From: JASFBA01 sp034433695
Lineage (GTDB): Bacteria; Chloroflexota; Chloroflexia; DTKN01
Direction of reading: 5' to 3'
Assembly: GCA_034433695.1 (NCBI GenBank)
Contig: DAOUAK010000010.1
Location: 1-24,199 of the forward strand
DNA: 24,199 nt
In this document: positions 15,321 to 23,161 of the stretch, piece by piece
Layout of the letters: every line of letters starts with the position of its first letter
Numbering within the stretch: the first letter of the stretch is position 1
Position numbers and translations under genes: made by a program
The notes under the pieces: model-generated
What the model was told of the DNA's origin: nothing
The model's input: the letters and a program-made list of their open reading frames with translations, nothing else
Databases searched by the model: none

Positions 15321-18300
15321 GCGCTGAAAATATAGCCGCACCAGGTCCGACACATCCACATCCGTCTCATCCAGGAGGCGGAAAAAGTCGCGCCGGGTAG
15401 CCCGCTGCCAGGCGTTTTCGCGGTAATAGCGTTGCAGGAAGGTGAAAAAATCCTCCCCCAGGCGCTTCCGCAGGTCGCGCAGGAAACGCGCCCCCTGGCC
15501 GTAGAGGTTGTCCACATAGGCGTGGGGGTCGGTAAAATCGTAGATCGTCCGGTCCAGGGGGCCGGTGGGGTTCCGCACGTCCACCCGGCTTTCCCACCAC
15601 CAGTCCACCGCCTCCGGGTAAACCGTCTCATAGAAGAGGAGTTCGCTATAGCGGGCCAGGGCTTCGTCCAGCCAGGGTTCTTCGACTTGATCGTTTCCCA
15701 CTACACCGTACCACCACTGGTGGGCCAGTTCGTGGGCGGTCAGGGCCGGCAGCACGGCCTCGGGGCTACCTGCATAGTCGCCGTAGAAGCGCGTGCCCAC
15801 CATCACCAGGGTGCTGTACTCCATGCCGGCATCCATCTCCCCCTCGACCACGGTGAAGGTGGGGTAAGGGTAGGGGCCATAGCGTCGCCGGAAGAGGCTG
15901 AGGCCGCGCTGGACGATCCCCAGCACCGCCTGGCCGGCCGTCTCGTGCTCTCGGCGGTAGGCCGAGACGACGGTTGTGCCGTCCACCTCCGCGCGGGACT
16001 CGGAATAGTCCCGGGCCAGGAGCAGGGCAAAATCGCGGCCGGCCTCCAGACGAAAGCGGAAACGCCCTCCCATTTCCTCCCGTTCGCCCGAACCCCAGAC
16101 CCCGTAGCCGGCCGGCACCGACACCAGCCCATCATAGTCGGCCAGGTCGCTTATGAAGGGGTCGCCGACCGGATAGTATTCCCAATCCTTCCAGCCGTAG
16201 CCCTTCCGGTAGGGCACCAACTGAGGATACCAGTGCCCCAACTGCATGACCCGCCCATCCTCGCTTTTCCCCAGGACGGCCCGGGGGGGCCAGGTGCGGG
16301 CATCGGTTGTCGGTAAAGAGAGGGAATAGGCCAGCGTCGCCGTCACCACCTCGCCCGGGGGCAGGCGTCGGGGAAGGAATAGGCGAAGCATCGGGCCGGT
16401 CAGGGTGTAGGAGGGGAGAGAAGTTACCCCCTTTTGCACGATCTGGACCTCTTTCAGGAAAAAGGTCCCGGTGTAGACGTTCGGGAAGGCGAAAAAGGCC
16501 AGGTCCTCCAGGCTATCGCCGGTGGCATTGGGGAAGCGGATTTCCTGCTCTACCCGGACGGTCCCGTCGGCTTCCACCGTGGTCGAAAGGACATAGGCCG
16601 GCCGGGGTGAGGGGGGTGGGGGAAGCGGTTCGGTGGGCAGGACAAAAAGGGGAGTTACGGCCACCCGACCGCCCGGCGCAGCCAGCGGCCGGGGCTGGAC
16701 ATCGTCCACAATGCGGGTGGGAATCCAGTCGGCCCGGACGACTCCCTCCCGGCTCAGGACGACGTACAGAAGGGCACCATCGCGGGCCGTATCCACGATG
16801 TCGATGTCGAAGACCAGGTTGCCCAGGCCGTAGGCGATCAGGCCGTTCAGGTAGCGCTCCGTCTCCAGGGTGGTATGGGTGTGGTGGCCGATGACCAGGT
16901 CGGCGCCGGCCTCTACGGCGGCGTGGGCCAGCCGGCGCTGCTCCGGCGTGACCTCGGCGGCATACTCCTGGCCGGCGTGCAGGAGGAGCACCACCACATC
17001 GGCCTGCCCTTTGGCCTGACGGATGTCGCGACGAAGGGCCTCCTCATCCCCGCCCCAGGCGATGCCCTCCTGGGGCGAGCCGATCGTGTTGCGGGCCAGG
17101 AAGGCCACCCGGAGGCCGCGCACCTCGATCACGACGGGCGCTTCGGCCCGGGGGCCGGCCCCGATCGGGCGAATGCCCCGGCTTTCCAGCGCAGCGATGG
17201 TCTCGTTCAGGCCCTCGATGCCGTAATCCAGGCTGTGGTTATTGGCCAGGGAGAGGAGGTCGAAGCCGGCCTGGGCCGGCCCCGTGGCCATATCGGGGTG
17301 GGCACGGAAGACAAAGGGCTTGGCGGCCGGCTCTCCGCCCAGGGTAAGGGCGCACTCCAGGTTGCCCACGGCAATGTCGGCTTCCCGGAGAAACGGGGCG
17401 AGCACCTGGAAGGGGAAAAGCGTCCCGTAGGCCCGCATCCGCTCCTCGATGCTGCGGGAGAGCATGATGTCGCCTGCCGCCACCAACGTTACGCGCCCCT
17501 CGGCCGGGAGCGGGAAAGGCGAAGGGGTAGGCCAGTAGGGCATCGTCGTCTTCCGGGGGGCAGCCTCGCCGGGCTCTCCGGCGGCATCGAACGCCAGGGC
17601 GTAGAGGTAATCGCCGGAACGGGCCAGCACCTCAGGCCGGCCGTCGTCGTCGAGGTCGGTTGCCATCAGACCGTGCACCCGCGAAGGCAACTGGATCTTT
17701 CCGCGCACCTGGCCCAGGGCGTTGAGGAGGAGGATTTCCCCGCCGTCGCTTCCGGCGATGATGACCGGTTTTCCCTCCTCTTCGGCCACCGCCAATGCCC
17801 AGATGCCGCGTTCGGTGGAGACATGCCAGAGCGGCCGGCCGTCGCGGGCATTCAGGGCGGCCACGCCCCCACGCAATCCGGCCAATACCCATCCTTCGGC
17901 CGGGACGCCGAGCAGAGTCATGAGGGTATCGTCCAGGCGTCTGGCCCACCGGGGGGACCCATCCGTCCCGACCAGCACGACCAGCCCTCCCTGGCTTCCC
18001 ACCAGGAGTTCGGACAGACCGTCATTGTCGAAATCGGCGGAAAGGAGGCCGCGCAATGCCCCTTCCAGGCCGTGCTGCCAGAGCACCTGACCTGCGGCGT
18101 CCAGCGCCAGCCATTGCCCTTGCTCGCCTCCGGCGATGATCTCCGGCTTCCCGTCGGCGTCCAGGTCGGCCAGGGCGACTCCGGCGGGCGTTTCGCCCAG
18201 GGTTAGGCGGCTTTCCGGCCGTCCGGCGGCGTCGAGGATATGGAGGATGCCGTCCCAGGTAGCGGCCAGCACCTCGGGTGGGCCGTCGCCGTCCAGGTCG

Positions 18301-18815
18301 CCTGTGAGCAGGTGGGTGATTCGGCCGCCGAGGGGCGCCGCCCAGCGTTCCTGTCCGTAGCCGTTCAGGGCGTAGAGGGTGTTATCGTCCCCGCCGAGGA
18401 GAAATTCCGTCCGGCCGTCGCCATCCAGGTCGGCCGGCAGGGCAGTATAGAGGGGGGCGGCGGTGGAAAAGGTCCAGGAGATTTCCCCTGTGGGCCGGAT
18501 CAGGTAGAAGCGGTGGTCGTAGGAGGCGGCCCAGATTTCCGGCCGGCCGTCTCCCTGAAGGTCAGCCACCCCCATCGCCCAGACGGTATCCTCGGTGGCC
18601 GTGCGCCAGAGTCGCCACAGCCCTAGGGGAGGCGGTGGGGGCAGCGTGGGTGCGGGGGTTGGGATGGGGGTGGGGCTTGGGGTGAGCGTGGGAGTAGCGG
18701 AGGGAGTCGGGGAAGGGAGGACGGTCGGCACGGGAGGAGAAGGGGAGAGCAGGCAGCCGGAGAGGAGCAGGAGGATCAGGAAGGTGGCCTGGGATAGTCG
18801 TTGAACGTGGGACAT
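15318..18815 (-). CDS. Lipoprotein fusing an FG-GAP beta-propeller, a CapA-type domain and an M1-type peptidase
   Basis: This is one continuous frame of 1165 aa. Residues 1-21 form a lipoprotein signal ending in LLSGC (Cys21), and 22-63 are a Pro/Thr/Ser linker. About 65-420 is a beta-propeller with calcium-binding DxDxDG loops at 85, 129, 173, 217, 261 and 387, the first five spaced exactly 44 residues apart. About 440-705 is a CapA/PgsA-type calcineurin-fold domain: AAGDIMLSR, NLEC, LANNHSLDYG, LLHAGQEY and GHHTHT. About 740-1165 is an M1 (gluzincin) peptidase with HELAH at 1028-1032 and Glu1051 in WLDEALA, the exact HExxH-x18-E spacing. It should act outside the cell, membrane-anchored. 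CapA proteins are linked to poly-gamma-glutamate; substrate and partnership here are unknown. It starts four bases after the HAS-barrel-like gene and has no clear ribosome binding site. Confidence 0.93.
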   Translation of the reverse strand: MSHVQRLSQATFLILLLLSGCLLSPSPPVPTVLPSPTPSATPTLTPSPTPIPTPAPTLPPPPPLGLWRLWRTATEDTVWAMGVADLQGDGRPEIWAASYDHRFYLIRPTGEISWTFSTAAPLYTALPADLDGDGRTEFLLGGDDNTLYALNGYGQERWAAPLGGRITHLLTGDLDGDGPPEVLAATWDGILHILDAAGRPESRLTLGETPAGVALADLDADGKPEIIAGGEQGQWLALDAAGQVLWQHGLEGALRGLLSADFDNDGLSELLVGSQGGLVVLVGTDGSPRWARRLDDTLMTLLGVPAEGWVLAGLRGGVAALNARDGRPLWHVSTERGIWALAVAEEEGKPVIIAGSDGGEILLLNALGQVRGKIQLPSRVHGLMATDLDDDGRPEVLARSGDYLYALAFDAAGEPGEAAPRKTTMPYWPTPSPFPLPAEGRVTLVAAGDIMLSRSIEERMRAYGTLFPFQVLAPFLREADIAVGNLECALTLGGEPAAKPFVFRAHPDMATGPAQAGFDLLSLANNHSLDYGIEGLNETIAALESRGIRPIGAGPRAEAPVVIEVRGLRVAFLARNTIGSPQEGIAWGGDEEALRRDIRQAKGQADVVVLLLHAGQEYAAEVTPEQRRLAHAAVEAGADLVIGHHTHTTLETERYLNGLIAYGLGNLVFDIDIVDTARDGALLYVVLSREGVVRADWIPTRIVDDVQPRPLAAPGGRVAVTPLFVLPTEPLPPPPSPRPAYVLSTTVEADGTVRVEQEIRFPNATGDSLEDLAFFAFPNVYTGTFFLKEVQIVQKGVTSLPSYTLTGPMLRLFLPRRLPPGEVVTATLAYSLSLPTTDARTWPPRAVLGKSEDGRVMQLGHWYPQLVPYRKGYGWKDWEYYPVGDPFISDLADYDGLVSVPAGYGVWGSGEREEMGGRFRFRLEAGRDFALLLARDYSESRAEVDGTTVVSAYRREHETAGQAVLGIVQRGLSLFRRRYGPYPYPTFTVVEGEMDAGMEYSTLVMVGTRFYGDYAGSPEAVLPALTAHELAHQWWYGVVGNDQVEEPWLDEALARYSELLFYETVYPEAVDWWWESRVDVRNPTGPLDRTIYDFTDPHAYVDNLYGQGARFLRDLRKRLGEDFFTFLQRYYRENAWQRATRRDFFRLLDETDVDVSDLVRLYFQR

Positions 18816-18819
18816 CGGG

Positions 18820-19413
18820 CTAGGTGGCGGAGCGGCGCAGAAGTGGGAGGAGGACGCTCAGGCGCTCCGGGTCTTCGGCCAGAAGGGAGACGAGTTCTCT
18901 TCCGGCATTCACCAGGTAATCGAGCCGGCCGGCGCGGGCGGCGGCTGCCGTGTGCAGGCAGGCCGAGATCAGGTCGTTGCCGGCCTGGGCGGCCATCAGG
19001 AGGCGCAGAAAGCCAAAACTCTGGGTGAAGGCGACCACTTCCTCGGGCTCGCAGGAGAAGACGAACCCGTGGATGCGCGGTGGCTGGGGGGGAAGGAGGT
19101 GAAAGACCTGGCCTCCTAGGGTATAGCCGACCACCACCGCCGTGAAGCGGGTGCGCATCACCCGACGGAAGTGAGGGTTTTCTTCGTAGATGGCCTCCTC
19201 GCGGCTCAGGTCGGCTCCACGGGCCACCACAGGGCGTGAGGGGTCTACCGGCTCGGTGCGGATGTCCTGCACCACGGCGTAGATTTCCACGCCGGGGGCG
19301 GTACTGGCCAGGTGGACGAAGGAGCCGAAGGAGGGGGCACCGTAGAGGTCATAACTCTGGGCCTGGATTTCGCGGATGCTGACGGCGATGGTCTCACCGA
19401 CTCGGGGGGACAT
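18820..19413 (-). CDS. HAS-barrel-like protein
   Basis: This 197-aa protein has no membrane segment or signal peptide. The first half (GAPSFGSFVHLA, then VEIYAVVQDIRTEPVDPSRP) resembles the HAS barrel, the small beta-barrel found at the start of HerA helicases and in stand-alone cyanobacterial and Chloroflexota proteins. VFHLLPPQPPRIHGFVFSCEPEEVVAF continues that resemblance. The C-terminal third is helical. No ATPase follows, so it is not HerA; its function is unknown. GGAGG is six bases before the ATG, and the start overlaps the end of the metalloprotease gene by 20 bases. The middle position in this operon suggests shared regulation with the two peptidase-containing proteins. Confidence 0.75.
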   Translation of the reverse strand: MSPRVGETIAVSIREIQAQSYDLYGAPSFGSFVHLASTAPGVEIYAVVQDIRTEPVDPSRPVVARGADLSREEAIYEENPHFRRVMRTRFTAVVVGYTLGGQVFHLLPPQPPRIHGFVFSCEPEEVVAFTQSFGFLRLLMAAQAGNDLISACLHTAAAARAGRLDYLVNAGRELVSLLAEDPERLSVLLPLLRRSAT

Positions 19414-20569
19414 CGGCTTCCTCCACGCGGGCTATCCATGCCTGGGGTTGGGCCAATTCGGCCAGGGTGGGCAGGTTCTCCGGCCGTTCCCAGACGCGCT
19501 GCAGGAAGGCCATGCCGCGTTCCCGGGCTACGCTCTCGGCGAAGCGTTCGCCCAGGGAGTACTGCTCCAGTTTCAGTTCCAGGCCGCTCAGGCGGAGGAA
19601 GAGGCGTTCGGCCGCCGTGCGTTGGGCCTGGCGGGCGGCCAGGCGGGATTCGATCAGGTCGAAGGTGGGGAGGATGCGCCGGCCGACCTTTTTCATCACA
19701 TAATTGCTATAGCCTTCCACGATGCTCATCAGGGCCTGCATCTGGTCGAAGAGGGCGCGCTGGCGGGGGGTGAGGGTCCAGAGAAGCCACGATTCGCCCC
19801 GGCGGATGTGCTCCAGGAGTTCGGCCAGGCCGGCGAAGGAGAGGGAGCGGCTGAGGTGGTCCACCTCGGTTTCCATGTCGGCGAGGTAGGATTCCAGAAG
19901 GTGGCGGAGGTGATCGCGCAGCCAGGGATGGAGTTCGAATTCAAAGGCGTGGGTGGTCTCGTGCAGGGCGACCCAGAGGAGAAAGTCGGGACCGCTCAAC
20001 CCGAGTTGGGCCTGGGTGCCGCGGATGTTCGGTTCGACAAAGTAGATCTGGCCGTTGGAAGGCGACGGCGGCCCCAGGAGGGCGATGTCGTACTGTCCGA
20101 GCACCCGCTGAGAGAGGTAGCCCAGGAGCAGACCGATTTGCTGGCTGAGGAAGTGCTGGAGCGGCTGACCGAAGAAGACGGTCATCGGGCTACGGGGGGA
20201 GGAAAGGCGGCGATAGAGTTCCTCCAACGGCTCCACGACGGCGCGGAAGGTCTTTATGTTGGCCTGTAGCCACTCCCTGGGGTTCAGGAGGCGGATGGTG
20301 AGGGGCGTCGGGGGAGGGGACACCTCCGTGGCTACGGCGACCTCGCCGATGCTCCGGGCCACCAGGGCGGCGTAATACGGTTCCGCGCCTGGCGGGATGG
20401 CGACATCCCGGCCGAAACGGCTGGCCACCGCCAGCACCTGTTCCCAGTCCACCAATCCCGGCACACCCCGGCGGGAGATATCCCGGACGCGCTGCCAGGT
20501 CCAGAGCAGGCCGGCTGCGGCTCCCAGAAGGAAACCCCAGCCCAGGTAACGGGTTCGACGGTCGGCCAA
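19394..20569 (-). CDS. Zinc-dependent metalloprotease of the DUF2342/F420-associated type, membrane-anchored
   Basis: This 391-aa protein matches the DUF2342 zincin-like family, which was named for co-occurrence with coenzyme F420 genes. WVALHETTHAFEFELHPWL holds HETTH at 203-207, SIVEGYSNYVMKKVG gives Glu285 in the conserved EGY segment, and GLELKLEQYSLGERFAESV and LPTLAELAQPQAWI are C-terminal family blocks. A hydrophobic segment at about 9-24 probably anchors it in the membrane. The start is TTG 20569, with a perfect GGAGGT five bases upstream and a promoter 43 bases away. The longer frame to 20731 begins upstream of the promoter and is rejected. Proteolysis has not been shown in general for this family, so the activity is inferred. 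Confidence 0.85.
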   Translation of the reverse strand: MADRRTRYLGWGFLLGAAAGLLWTWQRVRDISRRGVPGLVDWEQVLAVASRFGRDVAIPPGAEPYYAALVARSIGEVAVATEVSPPPTPLTIRLLNPREWLQANIKTFRAVVEPLEELYRRLSSPRSPMTVFFGQPLQHFLSQQIGLLLGYLSQRVLGQYDIALLGPPSPSNGQIYFVEPNIRGTQAQLGLSGPDFLLWVALHETTHAFEFELHPWLRDHLRHLLESYLADMETEVDHLSRSLSFAGLAELLEHIRRGESWLLWTLTPRQRALFDQMQALMSIVEGYSNYVMKKVGRRILPTFDLIESRLAARQAQRTAAERLFLRLSGLELKLEQYSLGERFAESVARERGMAFLQRVWERPENLPTLAELAQPQAWIARVEEADVPPSR

Positions 20570-20611
20570 GCGCCACCTCCTGAAGGGGATTCGGTTCTCC
20601 CCGGCAAGTGC

Positions 20612-20640
20612 ATCATAACCGGAACAAGAGGAGATGTCAA
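20612..20640 (-). promoter_or_regulatory. Promoter of the metalloprotease/HAS-barrel/lipoprotein operon
   Basis: On the minus strand, a perfect TTGACA (20640-20635) and TATGAT (20617-20612) are 17 bases apart. The start would be near 20605, 36 bases before the TTG start codon. Confidence 0.75.
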
Positions 20641-20651
20641 ATCTGTTCCGG
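20619..20651. repeat. Inverted repeat flanking the -35 element (possible operator)
   Basis: CCGGAACA (20619-20626) and TGTTCCGG (20644-20651) are perfect 8-base arms. They lie on either side of the TTGACA hexamer, 25 bases (about two and a half helical turns) from centre to centre. This looks like a regulator site; no regulator gene is adjacent. Confidence 0.5.
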
Positions 20652-20662
20652 CTAGCCGGCGA

Positions 20663-20689
20663 GAAGCCCACCGGATCCGCACGGGCTTC
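20663..20689. repeat. Inverted repeat in the divergent intergenic region
   Basis: GAAGCCC (20663-20669) and GGGCTTC (20683-20689) are perfect arms around a 13-base centre that itself contains the palindrome CGGATCCG. There is no T-run. No further content is seen between here and the promoter at 20768. Confidence 0.4.
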
Positions 20690-20767
20690 GATCGGGCAAA
20701 GACCGAACCTCCTGAGGGCCAGAGCGGGCAATCACGTGCCGATGTGCGCATCCTCACCCAAACAAAC

Positions 20768-20796
20768 TTGACAAACGTCTTCTTCGGTGGTATTAT
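20768..20796 (+). promoter_or_regulatory. Promoter of the arsenite permease cluster
   Basis: A perfect TTGACA (20768-20773) and TATTAT (20791-20796) are 17 bases apart, placing the start near 20803. This is the strongest plus-strand promoter seen in the window. It is followed by a 275-base leader before the ACR3 gene that contains two short frames. Confidence 0.75.
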
Positions 20797-20815
20797 ATAC
20801 ATCCATGTGCATATA
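20794..20815. promoter_or_regulatory. Dyad over the -10 and start site (possible ArsR-type operator)
   Basis: A core of ACAT-CC-ATGT (20799-20808) is flanked by TAT and ATA in matching positions, making an imperfect AT-rich dyad. It covers the end of the -10 and the expected start. ArsR/SmtB repressors often bind such sites. The link is inferred, and no arsR gene is in the window. Confidence 0.4.
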
Positions 20816-20826
20816 AAGAGCGGAAA

Positions 20827-20973
20827 ATGGACAAGAGGCTGACAGACGGGCAGGTGAGACGGCTGATGGAAGAGACGCTGGGCCCGGTGGGCGAGCCGAG
20901 CGCTCTTCCTGGGCTTGCCCGCGATGCTAGAGCCTTGTCCAACGCTTCCGTCGTGATGGAGGTATCATGGTGA
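20827..20973 (+). CDS. Possible 48-aa leader protein upstream of ACR3
   Basis: This is the first ATG after the predicted start at 20803. It opens a 48-aa frame beginning MDKRLTDGQVRRLMEETLG and ending in VVMEVSW before TGA. It has a weak AAGAG-type ribosome binding site. The N-terminal half could be an amphipathic helix; no family is recognised. A second frame of 29 codons begins at ATG 20967, directly after GGAGGT, overlapping the end of this one, and stops before ACR3. These could be small proteins, leader peptides or remnants of a disrupted gene such as a regulator. Confidence 0.3.
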   Translation: MDKRLTDGQVRRLMEETLGPVGEPSALPGLARDARALSNASVVMEVSW

Positions 20974-21077
20974 CCAGACCGATCCGGAACCGGGCCTCCC
21001 AATCTATCCGGGTGCCAAACGAGTCGCCGAGGGCGCAGCACGCTGTATCTTTCTGACACAAGAGGAGAACCGAAACG

Positions 21078-22172
21078 ATGACCAAAACGACTGCACGTGC
21101 ACAAATCAAGGCAGCACAGCCGCAACCGGGCGTTGCCAAACGCCTCTCCATCCTGGACCGCTACCTGACCCTTTGGATCTTCCTGGCGATGGCGGTCGGC
21201 GTGGGGCTGGGGTATCTCTTCCCCGCCGCCGTCCAATCCTTCAATCAGGCCGTCTCGGTGGGCACGACCAACGTCCCCATCGCCATCGGCCTGATCCTGA
21301 TGATGTACCCGCCGCTGGCGAAGGTCCATTACGAGGAACTGGGGGACGTCTTCCGCAACTGGAGGGTCCTGGGCTTCTCTCTCATCCAGAACTGGATCAT
21401 CGGCCCGATCCTAATGTTCCTCCTGGCAATTCTCTTCCTGCACAATTCCCCCGAGTACATGGCCGGCCTCATCATGATCGGCCTGGCCCGCTGTATCGCA
21501 ATGGTGATCGTGTGGAACGAACTGGCCCGAGGCGACACCGAGTACGCCGCCGGGCTGGTGGCCTTCAACAGCCTGTTCCAGGTCTTTTTCTACAGCATCT
21601 ACGCCTATGTCTTCATCACCGTTCTCCCCACCTGGTTCGGCCTGGAAGGAACTGCGGTCCACGTTACCATCGGCGAGATCGCCCAGTCCGTCTTCATTTA
21701 CCTGGGCATCCCCTTCATCGCCGGCTTCCTCACCCGTGTGGCCCTCATCCGGCTGCGCGGCAAAGAGTGGTACGAGACCAAGTTCGTGCCGCGCATCAGC
21801 CCGCTGACCCTGGCGGCGCTCCTCTTCACCATCGTGGTGATGTTCAGCCTGAAGGGGAACCTGATCGTCACCCTGCCGCTGGACGTAGTGCGTATCGCCA
21901 TCCCATTGGCCCTCTACTTCGTCCTGATGTTCCTGGTCAGTTTCTGGATGGGGCACGTGATCGGTGCTGGGTACGCCCAGACGACCACACTGGCCTTCAC
22001 CGCCGCCAGCAATAACTTTGAGTTGGCCATCGCCGTGGCGGTGGCCGTCTTTGGGATTGAGTCGGGCCAGGCCTTTGCCGCCGTCATCGGCCCGCTCATT
22101 GAGGTGCCGGTGATGATCGGGTTGGTGAACGTGGCCTTTGCTCTCGGGCGGAGGCTCTACGGAAAGCTCTAG
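21078..22172 (+). CDS. acr3: Arsenite efflux permease ACR3
   Basis: ACR3 exports arsenite across the cytoplasmic membrane, driven by the proton motive force, and is one of the two main arsenite efflux families. The 364-aa protein has ten membrane segments. It contains the signature GLARCIAMVIVWNELARGD with the essential Cys139, and AASNNFELAIAVAVA with Glu315, both needed for transport in characterised ACR3 proteins. YPPLAKVHYEELGDVF near residue 77 is also family-typical. The start ATG has AGGAGA nine bases upstream. It is the first full-length gene of a plus-strand cluster. No arsenate reductase or arsR is visible in the window, so arsenate reduction must come from elsewhere or from an unusual partner. 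Confidence 0.95.
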   Translation: MTKTTARAQIKAAQPQPGVAKRLSILDRYLTLWIFLAMAVGVGLGYLFPAAVQSFNQAVSVGTTNVPIAIGLILMMYPPLAKVHYEELGDVFRNWRVLGFSLIQNWIIGPILMFLLAILFLHNSPEYMAGLIMIGLARCIAMVIVWNELARGDTEYAAGLVAFNSLFQVFFYSIYAYVFITVLPTWFGLEGTAVHVTIGEIAQSVFIYLGIPFIAGFLTRVALIRLRGKEWYETKFVPRISPLTLAALLFTIVVMFSLKGNLIVTLPLDVVRIAIPLALYFVLMFLVSFWMGHVIGAGYAQTTTLAFTAASNNFELAIAVAVAVFGIESGQAFAAVIGPLIEVPVMIGLVNVAFALGRRLYGKL

Positions 22173-22210
22173 AGGATACAGGACGGAACAAAGAGCCCGT
22201 CCTGTATCCT
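22173..22210 (+). terminator. 14-bp perfect hairpin between ACR3 and UspA
   Basis: AGGATACAGGACGG (22173-22186) and its exact complement (22197-22210) enclose a 10-base loop. The left arm begins at the base after the ACR3 stop. No T-run follows, so it may slow or partly stop transcription or protect the ACR3 mRNA end rather than terminate fully. The UspA ribosome binding site is directly after it. Confidence 0.5.
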
Positions 22211-22225
22211 TCAACCGGAGTCGGT

Positions 22226-23125
22226 ATGTTCAGGCGGGTGCTTTTCCCAACCGACTTTTCCGCTTACGCGGCGGCCGTGATGGATTGCCTCCCGGAATGG
22301 AAAGCGGCCGGGATGGAGGAAATTCTGCTGCTAGGGGTGATCCGGCCGGCCGAGATTCCCCTGGGCGGCTCCCTGGACCAGGACATCCTGGAGCAGATGC
22401 GCTGGGCCGCCGAGCAACGACTGCACATCGCCCGGCTGGCGTTGGAAGGGCAAGGGCTGGTGGTGCGCACCCGCCTGGAGGTCGGCCCGCCGGCCCCCAC
22501 GATCGTTCGCATAGCCCAGGATGAGCGCGTGAACCTGATTGTGATCGGGGCACAAGGGCACAGCCTGGTCCAGGAACTGCTCCTGGGGAGCGTGGCTTAC
22601 CAGGTTGTCCGCACTGCGCCGGTACCTGTGCTGGTAGAAAAGTTCGATGTCGTGCGGCAACTGGGCCATATCGAGTGCCGCCGCCGCTGTGCCCGTACCT
22701 TCCACCGGATACTCCACCCCACCGACTTCTCCGACTGTGCCCGCGAGGCCTTCAACGTGGTCAAGCAGATGCGAACGACCGGGACCGAGGAGGTCATCCT
22801 GCTCCACGTACAGGACGAGCGTCTGATGCGTCGTCGGCCACCGGAGCAGCTGGCGGAGTTCGACCGGGACGACCTGGCCCGTCTGGAAGAGATGAGGCGG
22901 GCGTTGGTTCTCTTCGGCATCCCGCAGGTACGGGTGCTTCTGCGCCGCGGCATCCCGTTCGTGGAGACGCTGCGGGTGGCGGAGGAAGAGAACGCCTGTC
23001 TTATCGTCCTGGGCACCAGGGGCCGCAGCGCGGTGGCAGAGATGCTCTCGGGCAGCACCTTTGAGAACGTCATCCGCCAGAGCCGGAGGCCGGTGCTGGT
23101 GGTACGGGGGATCAAGTGCCAGTAG
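22226..23125 (+). CDS. Tandem universal stress protein (two UspA domains)
   Basis: This 299-aa cytoplasmic protein is made of two UspA domains. Each starts with the typical strand (FRRVLFPTDFSAYA at 2-15, FHRILHPTDFSDCA near 160) and ends with the ATP-binding pattern Gx2Gx9G(S/T). The copies are GAQGHSLVQELLLGS and GTRGRSAVAEMLSGS, so both halves should bind ATP. Tandem UspA proteins act in stress responses; the specific role is not known. GGAG lies five bases before the ATG. It follows the ACR3 gene after a hairpin and precedes the AhpD-like genes, so a shared role in metal or redox stress is likely but inferred. Confidence 0.92.
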   Translation: MFRRVLFPTDFSAYAAAVMDCLPEWKAAGMEEILLLGVIRPAEIPLGGSLDQDILEQMRWAAEQRLHIARLALEGQGLVVRTRLEVGPPAPTIVRIAQDERVNLIVIGAQGHSLVQELLLGSVAYQVVRTAPVPVLVEKFDVVRQLGHIECRRRCARTFHRILHPTDFSDCAREAFNVVKQMRTTGTEEVILLHVQDERLMRRRPPEQLAEFDRDDLARLEEMRRALVLFGIPQVRVLLRRGIPFVETLRVAEEENACLIVLGTRGRSAVAEMLSGSTFENVIRQSRRPVLVVRGIKCQ

Positions 23126-23161
23126 CCCAGGCTTTCAGCCCGTCCTGCAGAGGAGGGTGAA

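Noticed and set aside
16875..18206. A 443-codon plus-strand frame
   Set aside because: It is antisense to the propeller-CapA part of the lipoprotein gene; its apparent repeats are the reverse of the DxDxDG repeats.
20663..20689. The GAAGCCC/GGGCTTC repeat as a terminator
   Set aside because: There is no T-run and no gene ending nearby on either strand; it is listed only as an inverted repeat.
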